Assembly (NCBI GenBank): GCA_000437275.1
Contig: FR899683.1
Location: 24,717 to 47,444 of the forward strand
Reading direction: 5' to 3'
Origin: Clostridium sp. CAG:411
GTDB lineage: Bacteria > Bacillota > Clostridia > Lachnospirales > Lachnospiraceae
DNA length: 22,728 nucleotides
A program made the position numbers and the translations under genes. Within the stretch, counting starts at the first letter, position 1. Each line of letters opens with the position of its first letter. This document shows positions 7,132 through 14,825 of the stretch, piece by piece. A model generated the notes under the pieces. That model searched no databases and was not told the origin of the DNA. It worked only from the letters and a program-made list of their open reading frames with translations.

Positions 7132-9855
7132 ATGAAAACAGTATCGATTAAGGTTACAAAATCTCCAATGAAGATTTTAGCCTTTGTGCTTTCATTGGTT
7201 TTGTTAGTAACATCAATTAGCGGTGTTGGTTTAGCATTAGCTACAGATAGTACCGCTCAGGCAGATGGTTCTGACAGCACAAAAAATCTATCTACAGTAG
7301 TAAATCCAGATACAAAGGAAGAAATGTTCGTAGTGAAATCTACGTTCTATGATTACTACTCAGACAGTCAGGTTGAAGGTGCAAAGGGAAGTACACCAGG
7401 ATCAATTGATGATGGTGTATATGGCACAGACAATCGTGCGACAAACAATTCATTTGTAAAGTTTAACAATGTACTGCTTAATAAGTACAATTATGGAAAT
7501 TCAGCAGTAAGTAATCGTTATCCATTATATTGCGGATTGTTTTTTGGAGATCAGAACAGTGATGTAAATGGCGGATTTTACTATAAAAATTCTGACAGCA
7601 GTAATATGGAAAAGAACTTTTGGTTAGGTGCCAATTCATCACAAAAGGGTGGCGGAAAGCTTGGATTACATGCACAGGTAAATGCCGCTACACAAGGTTT
7701 GGTAGATAGTACATTAAATGCGAATGGTGATGTAACACAGGCAAATGGCGCAGAAGTATTACCATATTTTAATAAGAGCTTTTTAAATGGTACGACACAT
7801 GAAAATTCAAGCCTTGCTTTGGGTTCTGTCACAGAAAATGTTTCATTCCCATTCCGTACCGTTGAGAAAGATGGCGTAAAGACATATGAGTTTGACAGTA
7901 AATATGATACTGTACATATGAAGAGCAATGGTCAGCTTGAATATCTTGGATATAATAAAACATATAATAAAAATGTTCAGGTGTTAGACCAGAAGAGAGA
8001 CGATGGAGATGGCTGCAAGCCAGGATTTTTCCCATATAATACAGCAGCCGATGGAGATTCTACAAGACTAAACTATGGTTTTGGTGTAAAATTGGAAATC
8101 CCATTTAATATGACCAGTGATGGAAAAATTAATGGGCAGGATATCGTCTTTAACTTCTCTGGTGATGATGATGTATGGGTATTTATTGATGGAAATTTAG
8201 CATTAGACTTAGGTGGTATTCATGATACAGTCGGCGGTGAAATCAACTTTGCTACAGGAGATGTTACTTATGAAAAGGTAGCCACAGGCGGTATAAAAAC
8301 AGATGTAAAGAATATTTATGATGCATACCCTGAAATAAAGAAAGATGCGTTTTCAGAGCATACATTAACTATGTTCTATCTGGAGCGTGGAGAGTATGAC
8401 TCAAATTGTAAGATTACATTTAATATTCCTACAATTTTAACTAATGATGATATTAGTATTACAAAGAAGGTGGCAGATGCACCAGAAGATAATAATGATA
8501 CCTACGATTTTACATTATATACAGGACAGGATAAAGACAATCTGACAGATGTATATACAGGAAAATACAAAGTATATGATAAAGAAAATGTATTTATAGG
8601 AGAGCGGAAAGCAACATCTGGAGTGATTACCTTAAAGGCAGATGAAACCGCAGTAATAAAAAGAACAAATGTAGCGTTAGGTCAATACTATATGGTCAAA
8701 GAGAATGCCGATGCGGACCGTTATACGACAAGCTGGTTTTCAACTGGAGATGATAGCAATGCTTCATCTGGTATGGGAACACAAACTGATGTACTTGTGA
8801 GAGATCAGGAACATCCAAAAGGAAGTCATATTGAGTTTACAAATAAGTATCGCACATTTACCAGTCTTTCCTTGAAAAAACTTGTAGATGCGGCTGGCTA
8901 TGATGGAGAGGCATTTACCTTTGTTGTTACAATTGGAGAGGAAACCTATGATGTTACATTGAAGGATGGTGAAGAGCGAATCTTTAATCATATTCCAAAA
9001 GGAACTGCTTATAAGATTGTGGAAGTTTTGACACCGGGAGCAATTTACACGACACCAGATGCACAGGTAGACGGACAGCTTGTAGATGTGAAGAAAGAGA
9101 CAGTTTCTGGGTATGCGATTTCAGGTGTAATGAAAGAGGATCTGGAGGAAGGATTTGTGACTAAGGTTGTATACACAAATCATGGAGAAAAAGCAACTGC
9201 AACTCCAAATGTGACAGCCACACCAGATACGACTCCAAGTAATACACCAAATAGCATTGTTACGAATGCACCGACAGAGACACCGAAACCAACGGACACA
9301 CCTGTTGTGACAGAGGCACCAACGGACACACCAAAAGTAACGGAGACACCAATTGTTACAGTGGAACCAACAAAAGAGCCAACAGAGGAACCGACGGTAA
9401 CTGCAACACCTGTTGATACAGAAAATCCTGCTAATACACCAGATGTTACCGAGACACCTAGTGTTTCCGAAGGACCAACAGAAGCACCGGAAATTGATAT
9501 TCCAGAAGAAACAAAGGTTCCTGGCGCTCCTCCATTGCCACAGGAAACTATTGTGGAGGAAACAAAGGCACCTGAGGATATTATTCCGGATGAAGATGTA
9601 CCTGCTAATCCAGTGCATACCGCTACTGCTGCTCCAACGAAAAAACCAACTACTTCAAATAGAAATCAGGATACTCCAGATGATGAGACGATAGTTGTAG
9701 ATGAAGTACCATCACAGTTACCACAGACTGGTGGTATTGGAAAACTTATGCAGGAGCATAAAGCTGCTACAATTTGGATTTTACTATTACCGATTGTTTC
9801 TATTGTTGGAATTGCATATATCGTGGAGCGAAGAAAGGAAACAGAAAAGAAGTAA
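7132..9855 (+). CDS. LPQTG cell-wall-anchored surface protein with a fibro-slime domain
   Basis: A 907-residue secreted protein. A signal peptide spans about 1-37 (MKTVSIKV then a hydrophobic stretch ending GLALA). A fibro-slime type domain lies at about 310-430 with the typical NFSGDDDVWVFIDGNLALDL (341-360) and DLGGIH. Two Cna_B-like or pilin-like beta modules follow (about 440-572 and 576-685). A Thr/Pro-rich spacer of repeated TPxxT units (about 688-850) likely spans the wall. The end is a sortase signal: LPQTG (863-867), hydrophobic helix, tail RRKETEKK. The start at 7132 is seven bases after AGGAGGAG; upstream in-frame starts overlap the promoter. The family role (adhesion or slime/matrix) is inferred; ligand unknown. 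A small gene follows 47 bases later, probably in the same transcript. Confidence 0.88.
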   Translation: MKTVSIKVTKSPMKILAFVLSLVLLVTSISGVGLALATDSTAQADGSDSTKNLSTVVNPDTKEEMFVVKSTFYDYYSDSQVEGAKGSTPGSIDDGVYGTDNRATNNSFVKFNNVLLNKYNYGNSAVSNRYPLYCGLFFGDQNSDVNGGFYYKNSDSSNMEKNFWLGANSSQKGGGKLGLHAQVNAATQGLVDSTLNANGDVTQANGAEVLPYFNKSFLNGTTHENSSLALGSVTENVSFPFRTVEKDGVKTYEFDSKYDTVHMKSNGQLEYLGYNKTYNKNVQVLDQKRDDGDGCKPGFFPYNTAADGDSTRLNYGFGVKLEIPFNMTSDGKINGQDIVFNFSGDDDVWVFIDGNLALDLGGIHDTVGGEINFATGDVTYEKVATGGIKTDVKNIYDAYPEIKKDAFSEHTLTMFYLERGEYDSNCKITFNIPTILTNDDISITKKVADAPEDNNDTYDFTLYTGQDKDNLTDVYTGKYKVYDKENVFIGERKATSGVITLKADETAVIKRTNVALGQYYMVKENADADRYTTSWFSTGDDSNASSGMGTQTDVLVRDQEHPKGSHIEFTNKYRTFTSLSLKKLVDAAGYDGEAFTFVVTIGEETYDVTLKDGEERIFNHIPKGTAYKIVEVLTPGAIYTTPDAQVDGQLVDVKKETVSGYAISGVMKEDLEEGFVTKVVYTNHGEKATATPNVTATPDTTPSNTPNSIVTNAPTETPKPTDTPVVTEAPTDTPKVTETPIVTVEPTKEPTEEPTVTATPVDTENPANTPDVTETPSVSEGPTEAPEIDIPEETKVPGAPPLPQETIVEETKAPEDIIPDEDVPANPVHTATAAPTKKPTTSNRNQDTPDDETIVVDEVPSQLPQTGGIGKLMQEHKAATIWILLLPIVSIVGIAYIVERRKETEKK

Positions 9856-9902
9856 GCGAAGTTATGATATGAAATCTTTGTGAGTGAAGAGGTGTAAAAT
9901 GA

Positions 9903-10364
9903 ATGAAAAAAGAAAAATATTCCTATGAGCACACGGCAATTCGTATTTGTTTAGATGAGAAAAGTAATAATACCATTTCAGGCAGTATCCATTCGCCTTT
10001 TTGTAAAGATCCTATTGTGTTTCAAGACGTAGTAGCCTTTTTTATTGGCTTGGAGCAGATAGTAGAAGAACGTGGATTTCCAGAACCTGTTTTTAAACAC
10101 AGAAGTTTTTCTAATATCAAAAAGGATACTTCCAAAAAAGAAGTAGGAAAAATTGTACGTTCTATGGAAGAAATTGAACAGGAGTATGGAAAGTGCGAGA
10201 CGTTACAATTTTATGTAACAGGTAGAAAATATGCAGGATTACAGGGACACTTTGTGTGCCTTAGTTCGGGAATTGTATATAAGTATAAAAGCGAATTGGA
10301 GTTGCTGCATTTGTTGGAAGAAAATATACTAAACGAAAAATCAGAAAAGCAAGTTGCATTGTAG
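9903..10364 (+). CDS. Unrecognised small cytoplasmic protein
   Basis: I do not recognise this 153-residue protein. It has no signal peptide and no transmembrane helix. It is rich in Glu and Lys, with a central PIVFQDVVAFFIGLEQIVEERGFPEP segment of mixed hydrophobic and charged residues at about 37-62, and a C-terminal acidic helix. The start at 9903 sits about eight bases after AGAGGTGT; a competing ATG at 9899 opens a frame of only nine codons that runs through this start. It follows the surface protein by 47 bases and is closed by a strong terminator, so the two are probably cotranscribed. Function is unknown; context alone cannot show that it acts with the surface protein. Confidence 0.75.
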   Translation: MKKEKYSYEHTAIRICLDEKSNNTISGSIHSPFCKDPIVFQDVVAFFIGLEQIVEERGFPEPVFKHRSFSNIKKDTSKKEVGKIVRSMEEIEQEYGKCETLQFYVTGRKYAGLQGHFVCLSSGIVYKYKSELELLHLLEENILNEKSEKQVAL

Positions 10365-10384
10365 AAACATAGAAAATGTATGTG

Positions 10385-10440
10385 ATACCTCCTAAGTAGA
10401 CAAGGTGAAGAACCAAAGTGTACTTAGGAGGTATTTTTGT
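10385..10440 (+). terminator. Terminator of the surface protein unit
   Basis: A perfect stem ATACCTCCTAAGTA (10385-10398) with TACTTAGGAGGTAT (10421-10434), a 22-base loop, and a T run. The stem contains both a Shine-Dalgarno-like GGAGG and its complement. Confidence 0.88.
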
Positions 10441-10510
10441 TTTATAAAGAAAATAGGTTCATCCGTTAGGAGGAATGTTTGGATAAGATCTGAAAAGTCT
10501 TTTATAGAAT

Positions 10511-10540
10511 AAAAAAAGAACCAGCGGGGGAGCTGGTTCT
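10511..10540 (-). terminator. Terminator of candidate sRNA B
   Basis: Minus strand: AGAACCAGC pairs perfectly with GCTGGTTCT around the loop TCCCCC, followed by a run of T (plus-strand A run 10511-10516). The loop is itself one of the C-rich motifs. Confidence 0.88.
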
Positions 10541-10633
10541 CGAGGGGGAGAGTATATATATACGGGATATATATGTCAACCAAACATCTGAGAGGGGAAT
10601 TAGACATTTGGTTTTGTGCATAACAATCTTTCT
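10511..10633 (-). ncRNA. Candidate C-rich small RNA B, about 123 nt
   Basis: Read on the minus strand from about 10633. Hairpin 1 is a 12-pair stem (plus-strand 10602-10613 with 10578-10589) showing a loop that contains TTCCCCTCT. Hairpin 2 is an A/T stem of about eight pairs (10549-10568 region) with a CCC loop. A single-stranded CTCCCCCTC follows, and then the terminator hairpin with loop TCCCCC. Every C run is therefore exposed. Two pairs of hairpin 1 are G.U on the minus strand and would be A.C mismatches on the plus strand, so the structure favours minus-strand transcription. There is no open frame. The design (promoter form, repeated exposed C runs, intrinsic terminator) repeats that of sRNA A at 274-457, though the sequences are not otherwise alike. 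Not a family I can name. Confidence 0.72.
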
Positions 10634-10639
10634 GTAATT

Positions 10640-10668
10640 ATAATAACAGAAACAGAACATTATGTCAA
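10640..10668 (-). promoter_or_regulatory. Sigma-A promoter of candidate sRNA B
   Basis: Minus strand: TTGACA (plus-strand 10663-10668), 17-base spacer, TATTAT (10640-10645) continuing AAT. Start near 10633. Both core hexamers and the spacer length are the same as those of sRNA A. Confidence 0.82.
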
Positions 10669-10806
10669 TGATTTTTTAAATAATTTTTAATAAAATTGTA
10701 ATAGTTCGGTTGAAATGGTAGATTTACAGGCCATAAATGCGATTTGTTGGTATTTTTTTGTCGTTTGTAGCATATAGTGACACAAAGGATGAGAGGAGAA
10801 CGAGAA

Positions 10807-11214
10807 TTGAGCAGACAGGGAATTTTGATTTTATTGTTAAGCGTGTTGTTATGTTTGGGTGGTTGCGGGGTGAAAACAACAGGTGAAGAAAAATTGAAGG
10901 ATTGTGATTTTACAGTGTTAGAGGAAGAGGAAGTTCCAAAAGAGCTGAATACTCTTATTGAGGAGAGAAAAAAGGAGCCATTTAAACTTTCTTATGCAGA
11001 AGAAGGATATTTATATATTATACAGGGATATGGAAAACAGATTGGCGGTGGATACAGTATTTCTGTGCAGGAATTATACGAAACGCAAAATGAGATTTGC
11101 ATGAAGACTACACTCAGTGGACCTAAAGAGGAGGGACAGGGTTCGGGAGAAAGTTATCCATACATAGTAGTAAAAATGGAATATATAGAAAAAGAAATTT
11201 CTTTTATTTCATAA
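10807..11214 (+). CDS. Small lipoprotein with a PrcB_C-like domain
   Basis: A 135-residue exported lipoprotein. The N terminus (SRQGILILLLSVLLCLGGC) has a basic start, a hydrophobic core and the lipobox LGGC, so Cys19 or so would be lipidated and the protein held on the outer face of the membrane. The segment IIQGYGKQIGGGYSISVQEL through TTLSGPKEEGQ and SYPYIVVKM resembles the PrcB C-terminal domain (protease stability complex protein). Function in this family is poorly defined. The TTG at 10807 is eight bases after AGGAG (10794-10798), whereas the in-frame GTG at 10777 and ATG at 10789 lack such a site. The gene is divergent from sRNA B, whose promoter region it shares; no clear promoter of its own was found. 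Confidence 0.75.
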   Translation: MSRQGILILLLSVLLCLGGCGVKTTGEEKLKDCDFTVLEEEEVPKELNTLIEERKKEPFKLSYAEEGYLYIIQGYGKQIGGGYSISVQELYETQNEICMKTTLSGPKEEGQGSGESYPYIVVKMEYIEKEISFIS

Positions 11215-11332
11215 AAGCAAGGTCTTTACAGATTAAAAAAAAGGATTTATAATGCAGAAGAAAACAAGTAATCCTTTATAAAAAATTTGTAACAGAAGAA
11301 ATTTTGCATATATGAGAAAGGAATGTGCGGGA

Positions 11333-12148
11333 ATGAACTATAAGGTGATAGCTCTTGACTTAGATGGAACATTGACAAACTCAGACAAAATTATTACACC
11401 AGATACCAAAGAAGCCTTGTTTACTTTTCAAAAACATGGTGGAAGGATTGTATTGGCATCTGGACGTCCTACACAGGGAATTGTACCACTGGCAGAGGAA
11501 TTGGAACTTGCAAAGTATGGTGGATACATTTTAGCTTTTAACGGAAGTCGTATTATGGATTGCAAGACTGGGGAAGTGTTGTTTAATCAGACATTAAAAA
11601 TGGAGCAGACAGCTAAGTTACATGCATTGGCTCAAAAATATGAGATTAATATTCTGACATATGAAGGAGATACGATTTATACGGAAGATGATCAGGAACC
11701 TTATGGAAGAATTGAAAAAAAGATTACTAAAATGCCAATGGTTAAAGTACCGGACATTTCAAAGGCGGTTTCCACACCTGTAAATAAGTGTCTTATGACA
11801 GGAGAACCTGAAAAGGTTGCTTATGTGGAAGAACAAGTGAGAAAGGCTATGGGAGATGAAATTAATCTATACCGCTCACAGGACTTTTTCTTGGAATTAG
11901 TACCACAGAATGTAGATAAAGCAGCATCCTTAGACAGCTTATTGGAAAAATTACATTTAGACAGTACCGATTTGATTGCCTGTGGAGATGGATTTAATGA
12001 TTTATCTATGATACAGTATGCAGGGTTAGGGGTTGCAATGAGCAATGCGCATATAGATATTCGTAAGGCAGCAGATTTTATTACTTTATCTAATGATGAA
12101 GATGGTGTAGCACATGTGTTAGAAAAATTTGTATTTCATGCAGCATAG
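11333..12148 (+). CDS. Cof-type HAD-IIB family sugar-phosphate phosphatase
   Basis: A cytoplasmic haloacid-dehalogenase hydrolase of 271 residues, the usual size for the Cof/YidA group. Motif I is LDLDGTL (8-14), with Asp9 as nucleophile and Asp11 as acid/base. Motif II is ASGRP (42-46) and motif IV is GDGFND (218-223). The long insert between motifs II and III is the type IIB cap. These enzymes dephosphorylate sugar phosphates and cofactors with broad specificity; the substrate here cannot be told from sequence. The ATG at 11333 begins directly at the conserved MNYKVIALDLDG; an in-frame ATG at 11312 would add seven residues and has no better ribosome binding site, so the start is uncertain. 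The gene is followed by its own terminator. Confidence 0.92.
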   Translation: MNYKVIALDLDGTLTNSDKIITPDTKEALFTFQKHGGRIVLASGRPTQGIVPLAEELELAKYGGYILAFNGSRIMDCKTGEVLFNQTLKMEQTAKLHALAQKYEINILTYEGDTIYTEDDQEPYGRIEKKITKMPMVKVPDISKAVSTPVNKCLMTGEPEKVAYVEEQVRKAMGDEINLYRSQDFFLELVPQNVDKAASLDSLLEKLHLDSTDLIACGDGFNDLSMIQYAGLGVAMSNAHIDIRKAADFITLSNDEDGVAHVLEKFVFHAA

Positions 12149-12171
12149 GCATGAATTTAAGAAAATAATGG

Positions 12172-12205
12172 GCGGTGGCGTATTTTGATACGTCATCGCT
12201 TTTTT
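12172..12205 (+). terminator. Terminator after the HAD phosphatase gene
   Basis: A 12-position stem (12172-12183 with 12188-12199, two G.T pairs), TTTG loop, then six T. Confidence 0.9.
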
Positions 12206-12210
12206 GCTTT

Positions 12211-12363
12211 ATGGAAAAGTTCGCTTCTATATTAACACTATCAAGAAAGTCCCCTACGGTACAAGCCTCTTCTGATATGCTGCGATAGCAGCTAATCGTG
12301 TTATAAGCAAGTAGCAGAGCGGATTGCGAATATCCACTTGACTATACTATTGCTAAAAAGTGA
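12211..12363 (+). pseudogene. GC-richer segment, possible broken ORF or interspersed repeat remnant
   Basis: This part of the 465-base spacer between the phosphatase gene and veg is visibly richer in G and C than other spacers in the window. From ATG 12211 one frame reads through 25 codons, hits TAG at 12286 and TAA at 12304, then continues 18 more codons (SSRADCEYPLDYTIAKK) to TGA at 12361. A small hairpin GCTGC-GATA-GCAGC lies inside. It is not an intact gene. It may be the decayed remains of a small gene or of a repeat. I have an unverified impression that similar strings recur in gut Clostridia. Confidence 0.35.
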
Positions 12364-12463
12364 AAAATGCGAATAAAAGTATCGTTTTGTGTGTTGTTTG
12401 GTATAAAGTATTAAAAAAATAAAGAATAATAAAAATAAAATGTGCAAAAATACTAAAAAATAC

Positions 12464-12491
12464 TTGCAATTAATGTAAAAAAAGGTATAAT
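12464..12491 (+). promoter_or_regulatory. Strong promoter of veg
   Basis: TTGCAA (12464-12469), 16-base spacer, perfect TATAAT (12486-12491), in an A/T-rich setting with A tracts upstream. The leader is about 115 bases long and includes an inverted repeat GCGAAA/TTTCGC and a GGTACC palindrome; no known riboswitch was recognised in it. Confidence 0.75.
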
Positions 12492-12613
12492 AGATATGTG
12501 AAATCGCAGTAAGCGAAACAAAAGGTGCTTTCGCAGATATAGGAAGGTACCATTTAAGAAACAAGGGGAAAAGCGTACGGAAGCGCAAAGAAAAAACATG
12601 GAGGGGTTTTAAA

Positions 12614-12853
12614 ATGGAGATTAGTATTCCAAAGATTAGAAAAAGTGTAAGAGCACATACAGGAAGTGAGGTCCGTGTACGTGCATTGTGTGGGGAAGAA
12701 AAAGTAGAGATTGCCCATGGCGTGATTGCAGAGACATATCCAAGTGTATTTGTAATAACCAGTGAAAAGGCAGAAAGTCTTTGTAAGAAAAAGGTGTCCT
12801 TTAGTTATTGTGACATTCTTACAAAGGAGATTGAGTTGTCGCTTTGCAGTTAG
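12614..12853 (+). CDS. veg: Veg family protein
   Basis: A 79-residue protein of the Veg family (DUF1021), very highly expressed in Bacillus subtilis and linked there to biofilm gene expression. The diagnostic core GVIAETYPSVFVI is present at about 37-49, followed by the family's SYxDILTKEIEL ending. Length is typical. The ribosome binding site GGAGGGG precedes the ATG by about eight bases. The gene is monocistronic, with a near-consensus promoter, a long leader and a terminator at 12894-12936. Its G-rich ribosome binding site shares seven bases with the complement of the C-rich loop of sRNA A (weak). Confidence 0.92.
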   Translation: MEISIPKIRKSVRAHTGSEVRVRALCGEEKVEIAHGVIAETYPSVFVITSEKAESLCKKKVSFSYCDILTKEIELSLCS

Positions 12854-12893
12854 TGGAAAGCATTATATATGGTATCACGATGGAATATAAGAG

Positions 12894-12936
12894 AAGGCAG
12901 AGGTATTGTAATGAGAACAGTATCTTTGCCTTTTTT
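12894..12936 (+). terminator. Terminator after veg
   Basis: AAGGCAGAGGTA (12894-12905) pairs with TATCTTTGCCTT (12921-12932) with two G.T pairs, followed by a T run. Confidence 0.85.
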
Positions 12937-13003
12937 AAATCAATAATCAGTTTTTGGTCTATTTTATTACCTATTTCATATACTAATAATATATAACATT
13001 TTG

Positions 13004-13033
13004 AAACCTGTTTAGGAAGTAGGTTACAGGTTT
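13004..13033 (+). promoter_or_regulatory. Inverted repeat upstream of the sipL-like gene
   Basis: A perfect 8-base-pair repeat AAACCTGT (13004-13011)/ACAGGTTT (13026-13033) around TTAGGAAGTAGGTT. No T run follows. It lies 43 bases before the start codon, so it could be an RNA hairpin in the leader or an operator. Upstream, CATATACT at about 12977-12984 faintly resembles a sigma-E -10 element, but I could not pair it with a good -35. Confidence 0.4.
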
Positions 13034-13075
13034 GGAACCGTTAAAGTATTCGGTGTTGAACTAGGAGGACAAGGG

Positions 13076-14629
13076 ATGGATTTAAAAAAGCAAAATATTC
13101 GCATGCGAAGGAGAAGTTGCAAAAGTAAGCTTCAGGTTACCTTGGAAGATGATTTTAATGTGCCTGACACAAAGCCTGACGTAGAGCGTATTGTTACAGG
13201 AGAAGGCAGAGTAGAAATCGCAGAAACCAATTTGTTAAATGGGAAACTGCTGGTAAAAGGAATTTTACATTTTGATATGCTTTATATTAGTCATGAGAGC
13301 CAGATTCCCGTACATAGTATACAGGGAAAAATCGAGTTTGATGAAATGATAAATATGGATAATCTGCAAGAGGAAAATGATTGCAAGGTAAAATGGGAGT
13401 TAGAGGATATTAATATCAGTCTTATTAATTCCAGAAAGATTAGTGTAAAATCCCTAGTTACAATTGAGGCCTGTGCCTGGGAAGAATATGAAGAACCTGT
13501 TGCAGTAGATAAGGAGGATGGTGAAAATGCCCCTTGTCGTTATCAGGATATGGATGTAACAGAGCTGGTTTTAGCGAAAAAAGATATTTTACGTTTAAAA
13601 GAAAATTTCCATTTGCCTGCGGGAAAGCCTAATATTAACCAGATTTTGTATTATGATATTTCTTTGCATGGGGTCGAAATGCGTGCACAGGAAGGGAAAA
13701 TTTTAGTGCGTGGAGAGATGCTTCTATTTGTTATGTATAGTACGCAGGAAGAAGAAAATCAGATTGCGTATTATGAGGGTGAGCAATCTTTTTATAGTGA
13801 TATTCCTTGTGAAAGCTGCAAAGAAAATATGGTATTGCAGATTGATACAGAATTACAATCAAAGGATGTGCAGATAAAACAGGACGAGGATGGGGAAGAA
13901 CGCGGCATTGAGGCTGAATTTGCCATGAATTTAGACTTTTGTTTATATGAAGAAAAGCAAATGCGGTACTTGCAGGATATGTATTCGTTAGAAAAACAAT
14001 TACAATTAAAACGGATCAAAATACCATTTCGGCATCTGGTCATGAAAAATACCTCTCAAAAGAGAATTAATGAGCAATTATTATTAGAAACACCTAAAAA
14101 TCCTATTTTGCAGATTTGTCATAGCCGTGGAACAATACAGTTAGACGAGGTAGAATGGAAGGATAATGGTATTTCGGTAGAGGGCAGTGTGGAGATAAAA
14201 ATTATTTATGTAGGAGAACAGGATGAATGGCCAGTAGGAGAGATTAAAGTGAGTGTTCCTTTTTCTCATATCATAGAAGGTGTAGGGGAAAAGGAAAATA
14301 AGATGTTTGAAGTACATCCGCAATTAGATCAATTATCGGTTATGTTGTCGGGAAAGGATAAGGCAGAGGTAAAGCTGACCTTGTCGTTAGAAACGGTGAT
14401 ATTTGAAATGATGGAATATGATATGCTGGATAGCGTAGAAGAAGAAAATTACGATGAAAAATATATAGAACAATTACCAGATATGGTAGGTTATCGTGTA
14501 CAGCAGCAGGAAGATTTGTGGGATGTGGCAAAAAAATTTTGTACAACGGAGGAGGCAATTCGTGAGTTGAATCATCTTGGAGATAAAAAAATAGAAGTGG
14601 GTGACAAAATATTGCTTGCGAGGGGTTGA
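13076..14629 (+). CDS. sipL: SipL-like spore morphogenetic protein (DUF3794 repeats plus LysM)
   Basis: Likely the clostridial counterpart of SpoVID. In Clostridioides difficile, SipL binds SpoIVA through its LysM domain and is needed to encase the forespore with coat. The 517-residue protein has no signal peptide or membrane helix. Three DUF3794-type beta repeats can be seen: about 15-155 (LEDDFNVPDTKPDVERIV), about 165-290 (NFHLPAGKPNINQILYYD) and about 315-450 (ETPKNPILQICHSRGTI). A LysM domain closes the protein at about 468-517 (YRVQQQEDLWDVAKKFCTTE to VGDKILLARG). The start at 13076 follows AGGAGGACAAGGG. The stop codon overlaps the -35 element of the rplJ promoter. Expected expression in the mother cell is inferred from the family. 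Confidence 0.88.
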   Translation: MDLKKQNIRMRRRSCKSKLQVTLEDDFNVPDTKPDVERIVTGEGRVEIAETNLLNGKLLVKGILHFDMLYISHESQIPVHSIQGKIEFDEMINMDNLQEENDCKVKWELEDINISLINSRKISVKSLVTIEACAWEEYEEPVAVDKEDGENAPCRYQDMDVTELVLAKKDILRLKENFHLPAGKPNINQILYYDISLHGVEMRAQEGKILVRGEMLLFVMYSTQEEENQIAYYEGEQSFYSDIPCESCKENMVLQIDTELQSKDVQIKQDEDGEERGIEAEFAMNLDFCLYEEKQMRYLQDMYSLEKQLQLKRIKIPFRHLVMKNTSQKRINEQLLLETPKNPILQICHSRGTIQLDEVEWKDNGISVEGSVEIKIIYVGEQDEWPVGEIKVSVPFSHIIEGVGEKENKMFEVHPQLDQLSVMLSGKDKAEVKLTLSLETVIFEMMEYDMLDSVEEENYDEKYIEQLPDMVGYRVQQQEDLWDVAKKFCTTEEAIRELNHLGDKKIEVGDKILLARG

Positions 14630-14654
14630 CAAACTGTAATAGGTATGTTATTCT
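14626..14654 (+). promoter_or_regulatory. Promoter of the rplJ-rplL unit
   Basis: TTGACA (14626-14631), 17-base spacer, TATTCT (14649-14654). The -35 hexamer overlaps the TGA stop codon of the sipL-like gene (14627-14629). Start near 14661. Confidence 0.82.
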
Positions 14655-14660
14655 TGTTAC

Positions 14661-14785
14661 TGTTCTGTGTAACAGAATACTGCCGAAGACAGTAGGTACC
14701 CTAGTGGTGTAAGCGTGTCGCCTACCGAGGAATATAAATTTGATTATTTATACCCTTCTGTCTTTGGATAGAAGGGTTTTTCTTT
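14661..14785 (+). promoter_or_regulatory. Ribosomal protein L10 leader with attenuator
   Basis: The segment GCCGAAGACAGTAGGT (about 14682-14697) and its partner CGCCTACCGAGG (about 14719-14730) are the conserved core of the L10 leader in Firmicutes, where the L10-(L7/L12) complex binds to repress its own operon. Downstream, ACCCTTCT (14752-14759) pairs with AGAAGGGT (14770-14777) and is followed by a T run, a terminator that lies before the rplJ start and so can act as an attenuator. Confidence 0.88.
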
Positions 14786-14825
14786 TATCAGATCGGCGGT
14801 TAATCTTATAAGGAGGTAAACCAGA

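Noticed and set aside
9180..9500. Short repeated units that could suggest a CRISPR or tandem DNA repeat
   Set aside because: The units vary in length and sequence and encode TPxxT repeats of a wall-spanning stalk in one open frame.
9121..9618. A 165-codon open frame on the minus strand
   Set aside because: It is antisense to the Thr/Pro-rich repeats of the surface protein. Its Cys/Trp/Arg-rich product is what the repeated ACA/CCA codons give on the other strand, and it has no ribosome binding site.
11240..11286. AAAGGATT/AATCCTTT inverted repeat between the lipoprotein and phosphatase genes
   Set aside because: No T run follows on the plus strand. On the minus strand a T run follows but there is no gene to terminate. 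Likely chance in A/T-rich DNA.
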